From the NCBI GenBank assembly GCA_934271195.1, contig CAKQRB010000040.1, positions 1 to 13,213 of the forward strand: 13,213 nt of DNA. The letters run 5' to 3'. Shown here one piece after another: positions 1 to 6,988 of this stretch; the stretch's first letter is position 1; the number at the start of each line of letters is the position of its first letter. A model generated the notes under the pieces. The model was not told the DNA's origin and did not search any database. It saw nothing but the letters and a program-made list of their open reading frames with translations. The DNA comes from an uncultured Alphaproteobacteria bacterium. Its GTDB lineage: Bacteria; Pseudomonadota; Alphaproteobacteria; RF32; CAG-239. Made by a program: the position numbers and the translations under genes.

Positions 1-31
1 GCATGCTTGCAGTCAAAGAAATATCAGCCAT
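1..31 (-). CDS. Flagellin, N-terminal fragment cut by the window edge
   Basis: Only the first ten codons are present. They read MADISLTASM, identical to the N-terminus of the complete flagellin at 1451..2968. The ten codons differ at four bases and every difference is synonymous. The start is set by a GGAG ribosome binding site (plus-strand CTCC at 39-42), seven bases upstream of the ATG. The bases just before it also resemble the leader of the other flagellin gene. This is therefore the start of a second flagellin paralogue whose body lies to the left of the window. Nothing can be said about its length or central domains. The chance that such a match in both coding and leader sequence is accidental is very small. 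Confidence 0.88.
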   Translation of the reverse strand, partial: MADISLTASM

Positions 32-80
32 TTTTTTTCTCCAATTCTTTGGAACACATAATGTGTCAGGTTAAAACCAT
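32..80 (-). promoter_or_regulatory. Flagellin leader with hairpin upstream of the ribosome binding site
   Basis: On the minus strand the leader contains TTTTAAC, then a hairpin with a 5-bp stem and 3-nt loop (ACACA/TGTGT, positions 54-66), then AATTGGAG followed by the ATG. The same order of elements occurs before the complete flagellin (2969-3010), where the stem sequence differs but the pairing is kept. A second possible pairing here, CCAA-AGAA-TTGG, would cover part of the ribosome binding site. In Caulobacter the flagellin 5' leader is the target of the translational regulator FlbT; an analogous role here is inference. Confidence 0.45.
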
Positions 81-241
81 GTGATTGTTTTTCTAACAAT
101 ACAGAGTTTACTATATCATAAAATTTACTATCTTGCAAATTAAAAATGACTCGCAAGACAACAGGCTATATTCTTTTATCAAAAAAATACAGTCATGTAA
201 AAGATTATAGCAAAAAGATTAATTAAAGCTTAAAGAACTTT
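81..241. other. AT-rich intergenic region between flagellin fragment and Sel1 gene
   Basis: This stretch separates the stop of the Sel1-repeat gene from the leader of the edge flagellin. Read on the minus strand it should hold the promoter of that flagellin. A TATAAT hexamer is present (plus-strand ATTATA at 204-209), but no well spaced -35 partner, sigma-28 or sigma-54 consensus could be recognised. No convincing terminator follows the Sel1 gene, so some read-through towards the flagellin is possible. Confidence 0.3.
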
Positions 242-1315
242 TCAGGCCGGCTTTTCTGTCTTTACTGGCCGTTTGGCAATTGCCGCGTCAATATAAGATT
301 TGATGTTTTTGCCAAAAGTTTGGCGGATATACTGAGTTAACGACGACGGCCGCTCCTGATACGAATCGGCCTGAGCCTGTGCTTGCAGCAATTGCTCCAC
401 ATTCAGCCGCTGCTCAATGTTGTTTCTTTCTTCCGCAGCCTCAGGAGCGCCGCGCACTGAAGCAAGATTATATAAAACGTGCGCCGTAGCATAGTTAGGC
501 GTCACTTTCACGCCGCCTGTCAACATATTTGCTAACATCATCATGGCGTTCAAATTTCCCTGTCGGAGAGATTTTTGCAGATAATTAATGCTTTTACCGT
601 AGTTTTGCGGCGTTCCCAAACCGTCCCGATATAACATTCCCGTCATCAGCTGTGCGTCATCATAACCTGCGTCGGCCGATACTTTTAACAAATCAAACGC
701 ACGGGCATAATCCTGCGGAACTACATGTCCTTTATAATAAGCGTAGCCGAGCATAAACTGTGCAGTCGGATTTCCTGCCTGAGCCGCAATCACAAAATAG
801 TTTATCGCTTCTTTGCTGTCTTTTTGCACGCCGCTTCCGGCCAGATATAAAAAGGCGAGATTAACGGCAGCTTCTATGTTTCCAAGCTGAACAGCTTTTT
901 TGAAGAGTTCCGCAGCCATTGCAAAATCCTGCCCGACTCCAATGCCGCTGTAGTACAGACTCGCCAGATTGTTGACGGCAATATCGTCATTTTGCGTCGC
1001 TGCCAGCTGATAGTAATGAAAAGCTTTTTTCTGGTCGATTTTGATATCGTCTTCGCCATAAAGATAAATGTAGCCAAGCGCCATTTGAGAATTCAGATTT
1101 CCCGAGTCGGCCTCTCTGGTGAGCCTTTGTAGCTTTGTTTCTTCCGGTTCTTTCTTTTCGGCCGTCTGTGTCTTGTCAACAGGCTTTTTTTCATTGCCGC
1201 CGAAATTAAAAAATGAAAAAATACTATTTTCTTTTGTATTGTCTTCTGCTGCCTGAGCAGAAAATTCCGGAACAGAAAGCAATAGGGCCAAACTCAAACA
1301 CACAATCTTTTTCAT
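242..1315 (-). CDS. Secreted Sel1-repeat (SLR) protein
   Basis: This encodes a 357-aa protein. Residues 1-22 form a signal peptide (MKK, hydrophobic core, cleavage near AQA-AED). A polar, lysine- and glutamate-rich linker follows to about residue 65. Then come about six Sel1-like repeats of roughly 36 residues (about 73-288), recognisable by LGYIYLYG, LASLYYSGIGV, LAFLYLAGSGV and LGYAYYKG segments with AA.AGN turns. A mostly helical tail ends the protein. Sel1 repeats are alpha-alpha superhelical scaffolds for protein-protein contacts, so this is probably a periplasmic binding or assembly factor; the partner is unknown. I chose ATG 1315 because AAAGG lies about seven bases upstream and the signal peptide begins there; an in-frame GTG at 1336 would add seven charged residues. 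The gene lies between two flagellin genes on the same strand, which suggests but does not prove a motility link. Confidence 0.85.
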   Translation of the reverse strand: MKKIVCLSLALLLSVPEFSAQAAEDNTKENSIFSFFNFGGNEKKPVDKTQTAEKKEPEETKLQRLTREADSGNLNSQMALGYIYLYGEDDIKIDQKKAFHYYQLAATQNDDIAVNNLASLYYSGIGVGQDFAMAAELFKKAVQLGNIEAAVNLAFLYLAGSGVQKDSKEAINYFVIAAQAGNPTAQFMLGYAYYKGHVVPQDYARAFDLLKVSADAGYDDAQLMTGMLYRDGLGTPQNYGKSINYLQKSLRQGNLNAMMMLANMLTGGVKVTPNYATAHVLYNLASVRGAPEAAEERNNIEQRLNVEQLLQAQAQADSYQERPSSLTQYIRQTFGKNIKSYIDAAIAKRPVKTEKPA

Positions 1316-1349
1316 CTTTTTGCCTTTATCAAACACACTTTGTTATAAG

Positions 1350-1377
1350 CTTATACTATCAGCTAAAACTTTCTCAA
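1350..1377 (-). promoter_or_regulatory. Candidate sigma-70-type promoter for the Sel1 gene
   Basis: On the minus strand, TTGAGA (plus 1372-1377) and TATAAG (plus 1350-1355) are separated by 16 bases. Each matches five of six consensus positions. The -10 box ends 34 bases before the chosen ATG, which suits a short leader. Together with the terminator just upstream (1394-1422), it suggests the Sel1 gene is transcribed on its own rather than from the flagellin promoter. Confidence 0.5.
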
Positions 1378-1393
1378 TTGTTAATCATTAAAT

Positions 1394-1422
1394 AAAAGGC
1401 GGCATATAATATACCGCCTTTT
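1394..1422 (-). terminator. Rho-independent terminator of the flagellin gene
   Basis: AAAAGGCGG (1394-1402) pairs with CCGCCTTTT (1414-1422), giving a nine-base-pair stem, with further weak AT pairing inside the loop. On the minus strand the stem runs into a T-rich stretch (TTTTATTTAA). It lies 29 bases after the flagellin stop codon, the normal place for the end of that transcript. Confidence 0.8.
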
Positions 1423-1450
1423 GAAAAATTTAAGAATAATAAAGACTGGT

Positions 1451-2968
1451 TTAGCCAAACAATTGCAATACAGCCTGAGAAGCCTGAGAAGCCAAACTCA
1501 GAGAATTGATGGCCAATTGCTGTCTGGTCTGCAGAGCCAGCATGTTTGCGCCTTCTTCGTTCATATCGGCCAAGGTCAGTTTGTCGGAACCTTCTTCCAA
1601 TACGTTAATCAGATTGTCGGTAAAGTCCTCTCTGGTTTGAACGATAGAATAGTTGTTACCGAAGTCGCTGGCCATGCCGCGCAATGTAGTAATGGCATCA
1701 CTAATAGCAGCAATCGTTTCATCAATGTCTTTGTCCAGATTCCAGCCGCCTTTGGTAATGGATTCCAAGCCCAGACCCTTGGAAGAAGCGTCCACGCCTT
1801 TAACTTCAATGGTGGAAGAACGGTCTTCGTTGAAAATGACTTTCAGGTCATTTTCCTGCAACAGGTTAATACCTTTATAACCGGAGTCTTTGGCAACTTG
1901 ATCAATCTGGGTCAGAATTTCATTGAACTGCGCAACATATTTGTTACGTTGATCAATAGCGTTTTCATCTGAAACTCTGGTTTCAATCTGACCAGAAACG
2001 CCTTGCAAAACTTTTGAATCCGGCGTGTTTGTGGTGATGTTAATGGAAACACCGGCCTCATCGGCAGCTTCGCTGGCTTTAATAACCAGTTTTCCCGTAA
2101 TCGGATCAAGTTCGGCAGTTACAATGGCTTTGTTGTTTGCGCCGTCAAACTGTTCTGTTAATGCATTCAATTGATCAACAACGTCTTGAACGGTTGAATC
2201 CTCATTTAAGGTAATTGATTTCATTGCCGTATCTTGTACAAGAGCATTGCCGGTCGGTCCGCCTGCTGCGTCTCCGCCAAGAGTTACGGTGCTGTAACCT
2301 GTAACCATAATGGAGGCGCCATCATTAGAGACCAGCTTCAAACTGTCATCATTCAGAGTCGCGGTAAAAGCATCTTTTCCGAATTTATCATCAAGAGCTT
2401 TCTGAATGTCAGCCGTAGTAAATTTGTCATCACCTGCAACGGTATGGCTTACGGTAAGCGATTGCTCTTCCCCGTTAACCATCAATTTCAAGTCAAAACT
2501 TGCCGTACCTGTCTTTCCGGTGGTAAACTTAGTGCTGATTCCGGTCATTTCTACAGTTGTAGTAGATTTGTCAGCTCGGGCATCAACGGAAATCGTACCT
2601 GCGCCGACTTTTTGTTCGGCTTTCAACGTACGGGTTGAGGTGATTTTTGTTTTCATGTTGTTGGCAATGTCATGTGCCGAATTGGCAACGGATTTTGCCT
2701 GTTGGGTGAAAGTCGTAATAGCCTCAATACCTTCATTGGCAGCCTTCAGAGTTTGTACGCCTTGTCCCATGCTGTCCAATAAGGCTGACAAGTCAGAAGC
2801 CCGATTGGTAAGAGACTGAGAAGTATAATAAGAAGACGGATTGTCAATAGCAGAGTTGACCTTCTTGCCGGTAGACAAACGTTCTTGCGTCATATCCATC
2901 AGGCTTTGGGTATTCTGCAAAGATAAGAGGTTTGAACGCATACTTGCAGTAAGTGAAATATCAGCCAT
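1451..2968 (-). CDS. fliC: Flagellin
   Basis: This is a complete 505-aa flagellin, the subunit of the flagellar filament, exported by the flagellar type III apparatus. The N-terminal D0/D1 region (about 1-140) has the typical LSTGKKVNSAIDNPSSYYTS segment. The C-terminal D1/D0 region (about 400-505) contains MLALQTRQQLAINSLSLASQ and ends in VLQLFG, as in alphaproteobacterial flagellins. The middle (about 150-345) is a variable, threonine- and glycine-rich surface domain; segments such as SLTVSHTVAGDDKFTTADIQ resemble Flagellin_IN-type modules. There is no cysteine and no signal peptide, as expected. The ATG is fixed by GGAG eight bases upstream and by the paralogue fragment at the left edge, which begins with the same ten residues. 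The gene appears monocistronic, with its own leader and terminator. The symbol is generic; alphaproteobacterial names such as fljK or flaA would serve equally. Confidence 0.97.
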   Translation of the reverse strand: MADISLTASMRSNLLSLQNTQSLMDMTQERLSTGKKVNSAIDNPSSYYTSQSLTNRASDLSALLDSMGQGVQTLKAANEGIEAITTFTQQAKSVANSAHDIANNMKTKITSTRTLKAEQKVGAGTISVDARADKSTTTVEMTGISTKFTTGKTGTASFDLKLMVNGEEQSLTVSHTVAGDDKFTTADIQKALDDKFGKDAFTATLNDDSLKLVSNDGASIMVTGYSTVTLGGDAAGGPTGNALVQDTAMKSITLNEDSTVQDVVDQLNALTEQFDGANNKAIVTAELDPITGKLVIKASEAADEAGVSINITTNTPDSKVLQGVSGQIETRVSDENAIDQRNKYVAQFNEILTQIDQVAKDSGYKGINLLQENDLKVIFNEDRSSTIEVKGVDASSKGLGLESITKGGWNLDKDIDETIAAISDAITTLRGMASDFGNNYSIVQTREDFTDNLINVLEEGSDKLTLADMNEEGANMLALQTRQQLAINSLSLASQASQAVLQLFG

Positions 2969-3010
2969 GTTTTATTCTCCAATTCTGTGAACCACAGTGT
3001 TAAAATTTTT
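2969..3010 (-). promoter_or_regulatory. Flagellin leader: hairpin plus GGAG ribosome binding site
   Basis: On the minus strand the leader reads TTTTAAC, then CTGTG-GTT-CACAG (plus 2985-2997, a perfect 5-bp stem with a 3-nt loop), then AATTGGAGAA and an A-rich spacer to the ATG. It parallels the leader at 32-80, where a different stem sequence forms the same 5-bp/3-nt hairpin. Conservation of shape with changed bases is what an RNA structural element would show. The transcription start was not identified. Confidence 0.5.
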
Positions 3011-3475
3011 CGCTTATTAAATCCTTAATAATTGGTTAAAAGATTAAAAACAAATTAACGCTTTGTAAATATCTTTTTTGTAACTTTTAACAGGTAATTA
3101 TCATATTTTTTTTGCAAAAAAAACAAATACGCGATTCCTGTTGTTGTGTTGTTCAGCGCCTCCTCGGGCTTAAGTTATAAAAAAATTAAGCATTCGGTTC
3201 CGCTGAGAACAACCGTTGCAAAACACAATGCAAGTTATATGCCAAAGTTGTAAAGTCGTTCAAAAGATATATGGAATTTATTGTGCTTTTTCCTTTATAT
3301 AAGTGCTTTTTTTAAATTATCACCCTCTGTTTTTTATATTTTGCCCTTCACTGGCAGTCTCCGATGTTTTAATAAAGATAAGAGCGTGTCAGAGGAAGAG
3401 AAAAGGGCTGCTGTTATAGATTTGTAAAGAATTTGGGTGTAAATTGAACAAAAAAATAAAAGAAAGGAAAAAAAG
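3011..3475. other. Intergenic region between divergent flagellin and Asd-like genes
   Basis: These bases lie between a minus-strand flagellin and a plus-strand operon, so they must hold both promoters. The part next to the flagellin (3011-3130) is extremely AT-rich with several poor promoter-like hexamer pairs, none distinctive; no sigma-28 or sigma-54 consensus was recognised. The middle (3148-3233) holds a nested inverted repeat listed separately. The last 240 bases show no convincing open reading frame. A GAAAGGA ribosome binding site precedes the ATG at 3476. Confidence 0.4.
3148..3213. repeat. Nested inverted repeat, possible structured RNA
   Basis: GTTGTTCAGCG (3148-3158) pairs with CGCTGAGAACAAC (3201-3213), leaving only a two-base bulge. 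Inside it GCTTAA (3168-3173) pairs perfectly with TTAAGC (3186-3191) around an A-rich loop. A third small stem, TTGCA/TGCAA (3216-3220 and 3229-3233), follows directly. No T-run follows on either strand, so it is not a standard terminator. It could be a structured leader, a small RNA or a protein-binding site. Confidence 0.4.
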
Positions 3476-4489
3476 ATGACAAAGATTGCAGTTGCCGGCG
3501 CGCAAGACAGCCTCGGGCGGGAAGTTTTAAGTTTTCTGGAAGAAGACGGTATTCCGTCTGCCGATATTGTAGCTTTGGATTCCAAAGCGCCGCTGGGAAC
3601 AATGGTTTCTTACGGAGAAGATGATGAACTGGATGTGTTCAACCTTGATGATTGCGATTTTAATGGTATTGATATTGTGATTTTTGCAACCCCGTCCGCT
3701 TTGTCCAAACGTTTTGTGTCTAAGGCTTTGAACAAAGGCGCCAAAGTGATTGACTGCTCCGACGCATTCTTTTCGGAGACCGATGTCCCGCTGATTATTG
3801 CAGGCGTGAATGATGACAAGATTACGGAAGCGCCGCGCGGGCTGGTAGCGATTCCTTCTGCGCCGGTCACGCAGATGCTGTTGCCGTTGTCGGAAATTCA
3901 TAAAAAACTTTCTGTTAAAAGAATTATTGCCTCGACTTATTCCTCCGCATCGATTTATGGCAAAGACGCTATGGACGAGTTGTTTAACCAGACTCGCAAA
4001 ATTTTTATGAATGATACGCTGGCTGATGACCAAAAAGTTTTTCATAAACAGATTGCGTTTAATGTGATTCCGCAGGTAGAAGAATTTATTGGCGAAGAAA
4101 CCGCCTGCGAATGGGCTATAAACGCTCAGACCAAAAAAATCTGGGGCGGCGATATCAAAGTACATGCCAACTGCGCAATCATTCCGGCCTTTATCGGTTC
4201 GGCGCAGTATGTAAATGTTGAATGCGCCGGAGAAGTTGATGTTGACGAGATCAGAAAACAAATGAAAGCAACCAAAGGTGTTGTCGTTTTTGACAAGAAT
4301 GTTGACGGTGGTTATGTCACGATTAACGATGTTCAGGGCGAAAGCGAAATCTATGTCAGCCGCCTGCGTCAGGATGTTTCCGTTGATAACGGGTTCAGCT
4401 TCTGGTGTGTGGCCGACAATCTGCGTGCCGGCGTTGCCAAAAACGCGTTTAATGTCATGAAGCTGATGCTTGCCGCAGCCAAACATTAA
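3476..4489 (+). CDS. Aspartate-semialdehyde dehydrogenase-like protein, catalytic residues missing (USG-1-like)
   Basis: This 337-aa protein has the full Asd/ArgC fold: an N-terminal Rossmann domain (about 1-125), the dimerisation/catalytic domain (about 126-315) and the conserved C-terminal VADNLR segment (313-317). True Asd makes aspartate semialdehyde for lysine, threonine and methionine. Here the key residues appear changed. The active-site ANPNC motif reads AIPSA (125-129), so cysteine becomes alanine. The STYQ motif reads STYS (153-156). The substrate arginine and acid/base histidine of the R.PV..GH segment become Ile235 and Ser242. The nucleotide-binding glycine loop reads GAQDSLG instead of GATGxVG. 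E. coli Usg is a similar Asd paralogue without dehydrogenase activity, so this is best read as a structural or regulatory pseudoenzyme. The start is preceded by GAAAGGA. It is the first gene of a likely operon, 15 bases ahead of the channel gene. Confidence 0.85.
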   Translation: MTKIAVAGAQDSLGREVLSFLEEDGIPSADIVALDSKAPLGTMVSYGEDDELDVFNLDDCDFNGIDIVIFATPSALSKRFVSKALNKGAKVIDCSDAFFSETDVPLIIAGVNDDKITEAPRGLVAIPSAPVTQMLLPLSEIHKKLSVKRIIASTYSSASIYGKDAMDELFNQTRKIFMNDTLADDQKVFHKQIAFNVIPQVEEFIGEETACEWAINAQTKKIWGGDIKVHANCAIIPAFIGSAQYVNVECAGEVDVDEIRKQMKATKGVVVFDKNVDGGYVTINDVQGESEIYVSRLRQDVSVDNGFSFWCVADNLRAGVAKNAFNVMKLMLAAAKH

Positions 4490-4504
4490 GGAAAGGATAG
4501 CGTA

Positions 4505-6988
4505 ATGCAATGGCTTTTAAGAATTTTTCTCGGCGTGATGTTGTTTGCCATGCCGGTGTCTGCGCAGACAAACAACGAGGTCGAAGTAGATGCCAGCACC
4601 CGAGTTGTCGATTCGATATCATCGCCGGAGGTCAATTACCGCGAAATCAACAAATCTTTGACCAAAACGGAAGAAAAGCTTAAAAGCGATAAAGTCACGG
4701 TTAATGAAATTTCAGATACGGTAAAAGTTTTAAGTGAAATCAGAGCACAATTGGCAGATGGCAAAAAGCAGGTTGAAAAAGAACTGAAATTTGTTCAAAA
4801 AAAGCTTGATGCTCTTGGCGAAGCGCCGGCGGACGGTTCTGAACAGCCGTTGATTTCCGGCAAACGAAAAGAGTTTTCGGAAGAAGCTTCGTCGCTGAAA
4901 AGTAAAGTTGCCGAGATTGACCTTATGCTGACCCGCATTGATGAACTGGACAGTCTGATTGTCAACGTCCGCAATCAAAAACTTTTAGGAAGCCTGATGG
5001 AGCGCCGGTTGCCGCTGATTTATCCGGCAGTGTTCTTCAATGACGCGCGCTCGTTTGTCGAATTCGGCATAGACGCCATCCGTTCGCCGGTAGACTGGTT
5101 TCAAGAGCTCAATACCGAAGGCCGCGATTTTGTAAAAGCCAATCTGTTGCCGGTTACGGTTATCTTTTTACTGTGTTTGTGGCTCGGCATTTATCTGCGC
5201 TTTTTTATTATGCGGCACTTTGGATATGACAATTCTTTGGAACACATTTCTTACGGGCGCAAAGTCTCGGCAGCCATAGCCGTTGCCGTCGGGTATGGTG
5301 TGATTCCGGCGTTTTTAATCGGCGGCCTGTTGCTGTGGATGATCAGTTCACAGGTGATGACGCTGGGCTTCTTTGGAATTTTAATAAACAGCTTTTTGTA
5401 TTTTACGTTAGTTATGATTCTGTGCAAAGCCGTCGCGCGGGTCATCTTTGCGCCGTATAATGAACGCTGGCGGCTGATAAACTTTTCAACGGACAAGGCC
5501 ATCAAGGTGACGCATGCCGTTTATGTCAGTATTTTGCTGATCGGGCTGACGGCATATCTTGAATATGTGGCTGAGAAAGCCAGCTATTCCTTGGAACTTA
5601 TCAGCTTTTTGACCTCTGTGTCCAACGCGGCAAAGGCTTTTTCCATTGCTTGGATTGTCAAACGGCTGGTATGGGAAGACCTGACGGAAAGCACGGAAGA
5701 AGACGATTCTGTTCAGAATGTCGATGACGGAGAAGATGACGCTCTGAGCAGTTCTTTTAAAATCACGTTTCTGACCTCGGTTTTTGCATTGGGCATCTTC
5801 TCGCTTTCGCTCTTCGGTTATCCGTATCTTGCCGCGTTTATCTTTAATAAACTTATCGCTTCGGTATTGATTGTCGGTGCAATTGTCATTTTTCGCAAGG
5901 CTGTTAATGAGGCGCTGCGCAGAATGCTGCTTTGGCGCTTTTGGGTGCATACTTTCCGTCTGCGCCGCAAGATAATCCGTAAAATCAACTTTTGGTCAGG
6001 TCTGGTGCTGGATCCTGTTTTCATTATCCTTGGCGGTCTGATATTGCTGAGCCTGTGGGGCGTGTCAACGGATATTTTAATCCAGACCACCATAAAAGTC
6101 ATGACCGGCTTTACGGTCGGCGGTATAGAAATCTCGCCTCTTGCCATTATTATCGGTCTGATTGTGTTTTTCTTTGCCATTGCGGCGGTTCGCGCCATGA
6201 AAACGCGGCTACTGAATAATGTTCTGGGCAAAATGGATATTGATGACGGCCTCAAACATTCTCTGGCTTCCGGCTTCGGCTTCTTCGGCTTTACCATTGC
6301 CGCGCTGTTGTCTTTTGCCATAATGGGCGGCAACCTCAGAAACTTCGCGTTGGTTGCCGGTGCGTTGTCAGTCGGTATCGGTTTGGGCTTGCAAAATGTG
6401 GTCAATAATTTTGTATCCGGTATTATTCTTTTGTTTGAGCGCCCGATTAAAGTCGGCGACTGGGTGATTATCAACGGCGAGGAAGGTAAGGTCAAACAAA
6501 TTAATATCCGCTCGACAGAGGTTGAAACGTTCAAACGCTCCAGCGTTATTATTCCGAATGCGTCGCTGCTCTCCGGTACGGTAACCAACTTAACCCATAG
6601 CAACAACTGGGCGCGTTATGCCATTAAAGTCGGAGTTGCCTATGGTTCTGATACCGATCAGGTTAGGGAAATTTTGCTGGAAGCAGCGCAAAATAACCGG
6701 AAAATCCTCAAAAAACCGGCGCCTTATGTGCTGTTTCAGGATTTTGGCGCTAGCAGTCTGGAATTTGAACTGCGCGTTTATGTCAGTGATATTTGGGAAG
6801 GCTGGATAGTCCCGAGTGATTTGCGGTATGAAATCAACCGCCGCTTCCGCGAAGAAGGAATTGAAATTCCGTTCAACCAGCTTGTTGTCCATCAGGGCAG
6901 TGAGGTCTCCAAGGCAACCGAAAGCCAGTTCTACGCTGCCAACAAAAAGAAAGGAAGTAAAAATGCTGCTGAAGAATCTGAAAAATAA
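4505..6988 (+). CDS. Large MscS-family mechanosensitive channel (DUF3772/MscK-like architecture)
   Basis: This is an 827-aa inner-membrane channel predicted to open under membrane tension and release solutes during hypo-osmotic shock. Residues 1-20 look like a signal peptide (cleavage near VSA-QT). Residues 45-155 are a charged, coiled-coil periplasmic region. About ten hydrophobic segments follow between 213 and 645, with an acidic cytoplasmic linker at 392-412 (ESTEEDDSVQNVDDGEDD). The pore helix and MscS beta domain are clear: GAGLGLQ-type text at 619-630 (GALSVGIGLGLQ), then NNFVSGIILLFERPIKVGDW (634-653), followed by the cytoplasmic alpha/beta vestibule to about 795. The tail is lysine-rich. 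The small MscS has about 286 residues; this length matches MscK-like or DUF3772-containing members. AAGGAAAGGA precedes the ATG. The gene end overlaps the next start by 26 bases, so translation of the two may be linked. Confidence 0.93.
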   Translation: MQWLLRIFLGVMLFAMPVSAQTNNEVEVDASTRVVDSISSPEVNYREINKSLTKTEEKLKSDKVTVNEISDTVKVLSEIRAQLADGKKQVEKELKFVQKKLDALGEAPADGSEQPLISGKRKEFSEEASSLKSKVAEIDLMLTRIDELDSLIVNVRNQKLLGSLMERRLPLIYPAVFFNDARSFVEFGIDAIRSPVDWFQELNTEGRDFVKANLLPVTVIFLLCLWLGIYLRFFIMRHFGYDNSLEHISYGRKVSAAIAVAVGYGVIPAFLIGGLLLWMISSQVMTLGFFGILINSFLYFTLVMILCKAVARVIFAPYNERWRLINFSTDKAIKVTHAVYVSILLIGLTAYLEYVAEKASYSLELISFLTSVSNAAKAFSIAWIVKRLVWEDLTESTEEDDSVQNVDDGEDDALSSSFKITFLTSVFALGIFSLSLFGYPYLAAFIFNKLIASVLIVGAIVIFRKAVNEALRRMLLWRFWVHTFRLRRKIIRKINFWSGLVLDPVFIILGGLILLSLWGVSTDILIQTTIKVMTGFTVGGIEISPLAIIIGLIVFFFAIAAVRAMKTRLLNNVLGKMDIDDGLKHSLASGFGFFGFTIAALLSFAIMGGNLRNFALVAGALSVGIGLGLQNVVNNFVSGIILLFERPIKVGDWVIINGEEGKVKQINIRSTEVETFKRSSVIIPNASLLSGTVTNLTHSNNWARYAIKVGVAYGSDTDQVREILLEAAQNNRKILKKPAPYVLFQDFGASSLEFELRVYVSDIWEGWIVPSDLRYEINRRFREEGIEIPFNQLVVHQGSEVSKATESQFYAANKKKGSKNAAEESEK

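Noticed and set aside
1316..1336. GTG start seven codons earlier for the Sel1 gene
   Set aside because: It would add charged residues before the signal peptide, and AAAGG is placed correctly for the ATG at 1315.
1421..1972. Plus-strand open frame of 183 codons opposite the flagellin C-terminus
   Set aside because: It is the antisense of a highly conserved flagellin region and starts in the terminator area without a ribosome binding site.
2969..3130. Possible sigma-54 or sigma-28 promoter for flagellin
   Set aside because: GG and GC pairs were found only with wrong spacing and no GCCGATAA-type box was visible; AT-richness makes weak sigma-70 matches meaningless.
3334..3602. Short minus-strand frames before the Asd-like gene
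   Set aside because: They run through the promoter region and into the Asd-like gene in antisense, have no ribosome binding site and no recognisable content.
3527..4510. Long open frame on the minus strand opposite the Asd-like gene (327 codons)
   Set aside because: It mirrors the plus-strand gene, has no ribosome binding site, is rich in Asn/Phe/Arg without domain pattern, and the plus-strand protein is clearly a known family.
5818..6606. Open frame of 262 codons on the minus strand inside the MscS-like gene
   Set aside because: Low-complexity composition rich in Arg, Ile, Pro and Thr, antisense to the conserved pore region; a by-product of codon use in the real gene.
6816..6962. Upstream extension of murD to an earlier ATG at 6816
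   Set aside because: The 49 extra residues overlap the MscS gene by over 170 bases, have no Mur ligase similarity, and a good ribosome binding site precedes ATG 6963.
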